Of a stretch of 7,947 bases of DNA, positions 4,756-7,947 are shown in pieces (positions within the stretch are counted from its first letter, which is position 1; every line of letters starts with the position of its first letter). The DNA lies in contig DNNJ01000391.1 in the NCBI GenBank assembly GCA_003487955.1, forward strand, positions 1 to 7,947. Reading direction: 5' to 3'. The notes beneath the pieces were generated by a model that did not search any database, had not been told where the DNA came from, and saw only the letters and a program-made list of their open reading frames with translations. The translations under genes and the position numbers were made by a program. This DNA comes from Clostridiales bacterium. Its GTDB lineage: Bacteria > Bacillota > Clostridia > Tissierellales > Sedimentibacteraceae.

Positions 4756-6213
4756 CTATATTATTTTTTTACTTTCTTCAGCTTTTCTCGCTATCGTATC
4801 AATAGGAATCTGCCCTTTATCATCACCAAACTCTACATTTATGTTGATATGTGTATCTGCTTTTTTGTGGGAGAGAGATACAACCGTCTCAACATGTACC
4901 GACCATGAAAATTGGTCTACAGGCTGTACTTTTATTACGTTGTACCCGCCATATTCCAATAATTTGACATCTCGTGCCAAGGTGGACGGATTGCAGGAAA
5001 CATAGACAAGTCTTTCCGGTGACATGCTGATTATGGTGTCAATTACTTCTTTTTCGCAGCCTTTCCTTGGAGGGTCAACAATTATTATATCCGCTTTTAT
5101 ATTTTGCTTATAAAGTTTTGGGAGTATTTCTTCTGCTTTACCTGCATAAAATTCAACATTGGATATGTTGTTTTTTTTGGCATTCTCTCTTGCATTTATA
5201 ATTGAGCGCTCAACTAATTCTATTCCATATACTCGTTTTGCCTTTTTTGCTGCCATTAAAGATATGGTGCCTATTCCGCAATAAATATCAAAACAAACAT
5301 CACCTTTATCTATGTCTGCATATTCAATGGCGGTTTGGTAGAGCTTTTCTGTCTGAATTGGATTGATTTGAAAGAATGTTTCGGGAGAAATTGTGAAGCT
5401 CAAATCATCAATAGTATCAATTATTGTACTTTCACCATAAAGAGTAATATTTTTTCTGCCCATGATTAAATTTGTGTCTTTATTATTTATATTTTGAACT
5501 ATTGTTATAATATTTTGTATTTGTGATAATTCATTGACCAATAGCTCCTTGTTTTGAAAATTCTCGGTTGTTGTGACTATTATGAGCATTAACTGATTCT
5601 TTCGATTGTTTCTGATTACAATATTTCTTACAATTCCTTTTCTTGTTTTCTTATCATAAGCTTTGATATTGTATTTCTCCATTAAGTTTTTAAAGATTAT
5701 CACAACTTCGTCAGCAGCTTTGCTTTGTATTAAGCAGCTTGTAATGTTAACTGTATTGTATGTACTTTGTTCATAGGGTCCGATTTGAATTTCATTGTTT
5801 TTTTCAGTTACAGAAAAGGCAGTTTTATTTCTGTATCTGTATGGCTCATCCATACCTATTGTATCATTTACAATCGATTCTTCAAAATTCACTTTGGCTC
5901 TTCTAAATTCGTTTATTACTCTGTCTCGTTTGTATTTCAACTGCTCCTTGTAATCCATATGCATGAGCTGACATCCTCCGCATTGTTGGAAATGTGGGCA
6001 GTGTGGCTCTATTCTGAATTCAGAGGGCTTAATAATGCTTATTATTTCTCCGACTGCATAATTTTTATTTGTATCTGTAATTTTTATTTTAACTTTATCA
6101 CCGGTTATGGCATCGCTTACAAATACAACAAAATTATTAATCTTGGCAACGCCTTGACCTGTGTGATTCATATCGATGATTTCAACTTCTTTGACTAATC
6201 CGATTTCAAGCAT
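4756..6213 (-). CDS. rlmCD: 23S rRNA (uracil-C5)-methyltransferase, RlmCD/RlmD (RumA) type
   Basis: This enzyme uses S-adenosylmethionine to make 5-methyluridine in 23S rRNA. In Gram-positive bacteria one such enzyme (RlmCD) modifies both U747 and U1939. Residues about 1-60 are a TRAM RNA-binding domain. C72, C78, C81 and C160 match the four ligands of the RumA [4Fe-4S] cluster. The Rossmann methyltransferase core shows FFQIN (270-274, Gln contacting SAM), DIYCGIGT (299-306) and VDPPRKG (369-375). The catalytic nucleophile is C397 in SCNPSTLARD, and E432 in HVETVV is the general base. About 45 residues follow the usual end of the family (THININVEFGDDKGQIPIDT and a Lys-rich tail), resembling the start of a longer extension I recall in clostridial relatives. 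The ATG at 6211-6213 has AGGAG (6219-6223) 5 bases upstream, and the gap from the preceding stop is only 11 bases, so it is in an operon with the flavin protein gene. All key residues are present. Paralogues that methylate U747 only, or tRNA, cannot be excluded by sequence alone. Confidence 0.93.
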   Translation of the reverse strand: MLEIGLVKEVEIIDMNHTGQGVAKINNFVVFVSDAITGDKVKIKITDTNKNYAVGEIISIIKPSEFRIEPHCPHFQQCGGCQLMHMDYKEQLKYKRDRVINEFRRAKVNFEESIVNDTIGMDEPYRYRNKTAFSVTEKNNEIQIGPYEQSTYNTVNITSCLIQSKAADEVVIIFKNLMEKYNIKAYDKKTRKGIVRNIVIRNNRKNQLMLIIVTTTENFQNKELLVNELSQIQNIITIVQNINNKDTNLIMGRKNITLYGESTIIDTIDDLSFTISPETFFQINPIQTEKLYQTAIEYADIDKGDVCFDIYCGIGTISLMAAKKAKRVYGIELVERSIINARENAKKNNISNVEFYAGKAEEILPKLYKQNIKADIIIVDPPRKGCEKEVIDTIISMSPERLVYVSCNPSTLARDVKLLEYGGYNVIKVQPVDQFSWSVHVETVVSLSHKKADTHININVEFGDDKGQIPIDTIARKAEESKKII

Positions 6214-6224
6214 AATATCTCCTG

Positions 6225-6710
6225 TTACTTTTTGGCATTAACTAATTCAATGGCTTCTTTGCCGGTTATATACTCGATATCTATTGCAACAATATGAGAC
6301 CTTGTGCATTCTGTTATTTTCTCATGCTTGGCATCTTCAGGCATATCTCCGGAATACTTTTCAACCAATGCCTTAAATCCTTGCTGCCATTCATCGCCTT
6401 CTGTAATTCTTGCTTTGCCAAAGGCAATGACACTTCTAAAATACGAGGTATACCCTTCGCTTACTATTGTATCTTTATCTATTACCGTGAAGGATACCTT
6501 TGGATGCTTTATGACAGCATCTATTTTATGTCCGTTCTTTGCAGAGTGAAAATAAATTTTATCATTGTAATAAACATAGTTTAAGGGTACTGCATAAGGG
6601 TAATCTTCATCTCCTAAACATGCCATCACACCATTTGTGCATCTGCCTAATACAGCTATAGTATCTTCCATTGATAATAATTGCTTTATTCTTCTCATTT
6701 CTCTAAACAT
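6225..6710 (-). CDS. Pyridoxamine 5'-phosphate oxidase-family (NimA-like) flavin split-barrel protein
   Basis: This 161-residue protein has the usual length and layout of the PPOx class-2/NimA-like family, small dimeric cytoplasmic split barrels that normally bind FMN or a related cofactor. Visible features are MRRIKQLLS at the start, YPYAVPLNYVYYNDKIYFHS (37-56) followed by AKNGHKID, the strand KVSFTVID, and FRSVIAFGKARI (91-102), which builds the cofactor and dimer face. H55, K58 and K62 lie where family members contact the flavin phosphate. Some relatives reduce nitroimidazoles, but many have no known substrate, and resistance should not be inferred from this sequence. The ATG at 6708-6710 has GAGG (6718-6721) 7 bases upstream; M5 is a possible but less well placed alternative start. 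It is the first gene after a consensus promoter (6773-6800) and is followed closely by rlmCD. I see no direct biochemical link between the two products. Confidence 0.88.
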   Translation of the reverse strand: MFREMRRIKQLLSMEDTIAVLGRCTNGVMACLGDEDYPYAVPLNYVYYNDKIYFHSAKNGHKIDAVIKHPKVSFTVIDKDTIVSEGYTSYFRSVIAFGKARITEGDEWQQGFKALVEKYSGDMPEDAKHEKITECTRSHIVAIDIEYITGKEAIELVNAKK

Positions 6711-6772
6711 ATAATATCCTCACTTTCATATAATAAACCTTATAATTAATATACTGTTTCTTTATTAATTTA

Positions 6773-6800
6773 ATTATACAATTATAATTCAACTTGTCAA
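6773..6800 (-). promoter_or_regulatory. Consensus sigma-A promoter for the PPOx-rlmCD operon
   Basis: The minus strand carries TTGACA (6795-6800), a 16-base AT-rich spacer and TATAAT (6773-6778). Both hexamers match the housekeeping consensus exactly. Transcription would start near 6766, giving a leader of about 55 bases before the ATG at 6710. The promoter lies directly after the terminator of the SLH gene, which isolates the operon from upstream transcription. No operator or riboswitch-like structure is visible in the leader. Confidence 0.75.
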
Positions 6801-6804
6801 TTAT

Positions 6805-6850
6805 AGCAAAAAATATAAAAATCGTAAGCATCGGGATACTTACGATTTTA
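6805..6850 (-). terminator. Intrinsic terminator of the SLH-protein gene
   Basis: On the minus strand, AAAATCGTAAG (6839-6849) and CTTACGATTTT (6818-6828) form an 11-base perfect stem with a 10-base loop. It is followed by a T-rich tract (TTATATTTTTT) running to about 6808. It begins 9 bases after the SLH gene stop codon. The stem can extend further through flanking A/T pairs with one bulge. The plus-strand side has a weaker T-run, so it mainly serves leftward transcription. Confidence 0.85.
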
Positions 6851-6858
6851 TATTTATA

Positions 6859-7947
6859 TTAATTTAAATACTGTTTTAATAGCATAGTCAACATCTTTGA
6901 GCTTTCTGCCCTTGTTACATTTTGTTTTGGTTCAAATTTGTTATTACCCTTGCCCGATATAATATCTGCTCTGCTTAAAACATTTACGGCATCTTTTGCA
7001 TATGTGCTTATATCTGAAGCATCATCAAACAACTTAGCTTCGCTATTATAAAGCTTAATGTTTCTGTCAGCAATAAATCTATTAATGATAACCGCCATCT
7101 GCTCACGGGTAATATTTTCATTTGGAGCAAAAATTGTTTCGGACATACCAAGAATATAACCCTTTTTTGCTGCCCATGCTATATATGGTGCATACCAATC
7201 ATCGCTATATACATCCGTATAATTACTTTTTAACTCATTTGGTATCCGGTCTGATGACAATACAGCCAACATTTTTACAAATTCTGCCCTGGTAATATTA
7301 TTCTGAGGTAGAAATTTATTATTTCCTGCACCATTTATAATTTTTCTTGCTGACAAATAAGTACTATAATCTTCAGCCCATCCTGTTACATCTTCAAACT
7401 TTACTAAGTTATATCCCACTTCAAATTTCGAAAGATGATTTGTTTTAAATGTTACCATTCCATTATTATACTGACCGGTTGCCATATGATATGCACCGTT
7501 GCTGTCAACATAATATACAACTATTGCATTTGCATTTTCATCAGGTTTTAATATATATGGTATAGCAACAATTATCTCATTACCTCCAAAATCTGTTATA
7601 ACTTCGTTATCTGATGTTATGTTAATATCAACAACCGGTCTGCCTTCAGCTGTTTCTGTTCTAATTAAGCTTATATCTATGTCGCCTTGTGAGCTTGATA
7701 TTATATTTGATAAAGCATCTTGATTGATAAACAAGCTTCCACCATTCAATGAAATTTCTGTATTGACATTGCTGCTGTTAATCAATTCAGCAGCTTCCCT
7801 TTCCAAAACAACTGAATTGCTACTTGACACTATTTGCAGTCTTTTCTCTGTTTGAGCTGTTTTTTTAAGTTCATTTAGTGCAGCAATTACTGATTTTTTG
7901 TTCAAAGATGAATCCCCAATCTGTATTACTACAGAATCTTTACCTTT
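6859..7947 (-). CDS. SLH-domain cell-surface protein, C-terminal part (5' end outside window)
   Basis: The frame stays open to the window edge, so 362 C-terminal residues are visible and the start and signal peptide lie beyond 7947. A TTG at 7903-7905 is an internal Leu codon, not the start. Visible residues about 1-180 are a beta-rich region (KDSVVIQIGD, AIPYILKPDENANAIVVYYV, VTFKTNHLSKFEVGY) like the segment before the anchor in clostridial exoproteins. Three S-layer homology domains follow, at about 184-230, 245-295 and 306-355. Their signature motifs are ITRAEF (218-223), ITREQM (279-284) and VTRAES (344-349). SLH triplets bind pyruvylated secondary cell wall polymer and hold the protein on the outside of the wall. 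The C-terminus KQYLN ends right after the third domain, as is usual. A strong terminator follows the stop. The function of the missing N-terminal part (enzyme, adhesin or S-layer) cannot be told. Confidence 0.92.
   Translation of the reverse strand, partial: KGKDSVVIQIGDSSLNKKSVIAALNELKKTAQTEKRLQIVSSSNSVVLEREAAELINSSNVNTEISLNGGSLFINQDALSNIISSSQGDIDISLIRTETAEGRPVVDINITSDNEVITDFGGNEIIVAIPYILKPDENANAIVVYYVDSNGAYHMATGQYNNGMVTFKTNHLSKFEVGYNLVKFEDVTGWAEDYSTYLSARKIINGAGNNKFLPQNNITRAEFVKMLAVLSSDRIPNELKSNYTDVYSDDWYAPYIAWAAKKGYILGMSETIFAPNENITREQMAVIINRFIADRNIKLYNSEAKLFDDASDISTYAKDAVNVLSRADIISGKGNNKFEPKQNVTRAESSKMLTMLLKQYLN

Noticed and set aside
5767..6198. Plus-strand open frame of 143 codons opposite rlmCD
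   Set aside because: The minus strand encodes the TRAM and Fe-S regions of a clear methyltransferase. The plus frame is Phe/Tyr-rich, as expected from the antisense of AT-rich coding DNA.
7903..7905. TTG as the start of the SLH-protein gene
   Set aside because: The frame continues open with protein-like sequence to the window edge, there is no ribosome binding site, and a signal peptide is missing. The gene is simply cut by the window.

Overview
The window is low-GC DNA, and every intact gene lies on the minus strand. The gene set points to a Gram-positive anaerobe of the Clostridia: a UvsE endonuclease with a DUF1722 tail, a one-enzyme RlmCD-type rRNA methyltransferase, an SLH-anchored exoprotein, and strong AGGAGG ribosome binding sites. 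I cannot name a genus from the sequence alone. The right half (about 4600-7947) is very AT-rich. The left half (about 300-3400) is visibly richer in G+C and holds most of the accessory genes and all the gene fragments, so it looks like a mosaic of transferred DNA.

Reading in the direction of transcription (right to left): 6859-7947 is the C-terminal part of a secreted protein with three SLH domains, cut by the window edge and closed by a clear intrinsic terminator. A near-perfect sigma-A promoter (6773-6800) then starts a two-gene operon. It holds a flavin split-barrel (PPOx/NimA-like) protein (6225-6710) and, 11 bases on, an RlmCD-type 23S rRNA m5U methyltransferase (4756-6213). These two look like ordinary chromosomal genes.

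From 4582 down the content is accessory. It starts with an orphan YhcG-type (DUF1016) PDDEXK nuclease (3566-4582). Next is a leader holding a possibly decayed small ORF and a perfect palindrome, then an XRE-family regulator (2489-3337). A compact two-gene unit follows: a single-pass membrane protein (1947-2411) and a 66-residue protein (1719-1919). That unit has its own extended -10 promoter, with a palindrome sitting directly on it. A short plus-strand remnant that resembles an IS30-type transposase (1600-1707) separates this unit from uvsE.

uvsE (300-1553) encodes a UV-damage endonuclease with all metal ligands present and a C-terminal DUF1722 (YbgA-like) domain. Downstream, with its own strong ribosome binding site, is a frameshifted and truncated fragment (111-238) that resembles the N-terminus of a TspO-like tryptophan-rich membrane protein. 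Bases 1-110 show nothing I can support.

The best candidates for something undescribed are the regulator/membrane protein/66-residue cassette with its palindromic operator-like site, and the UvsE-DUF1722 fusion with a damaged membrane-protein gene behind it. No tRNA, rRNA, CRISPR array or complete mobile element is visible.
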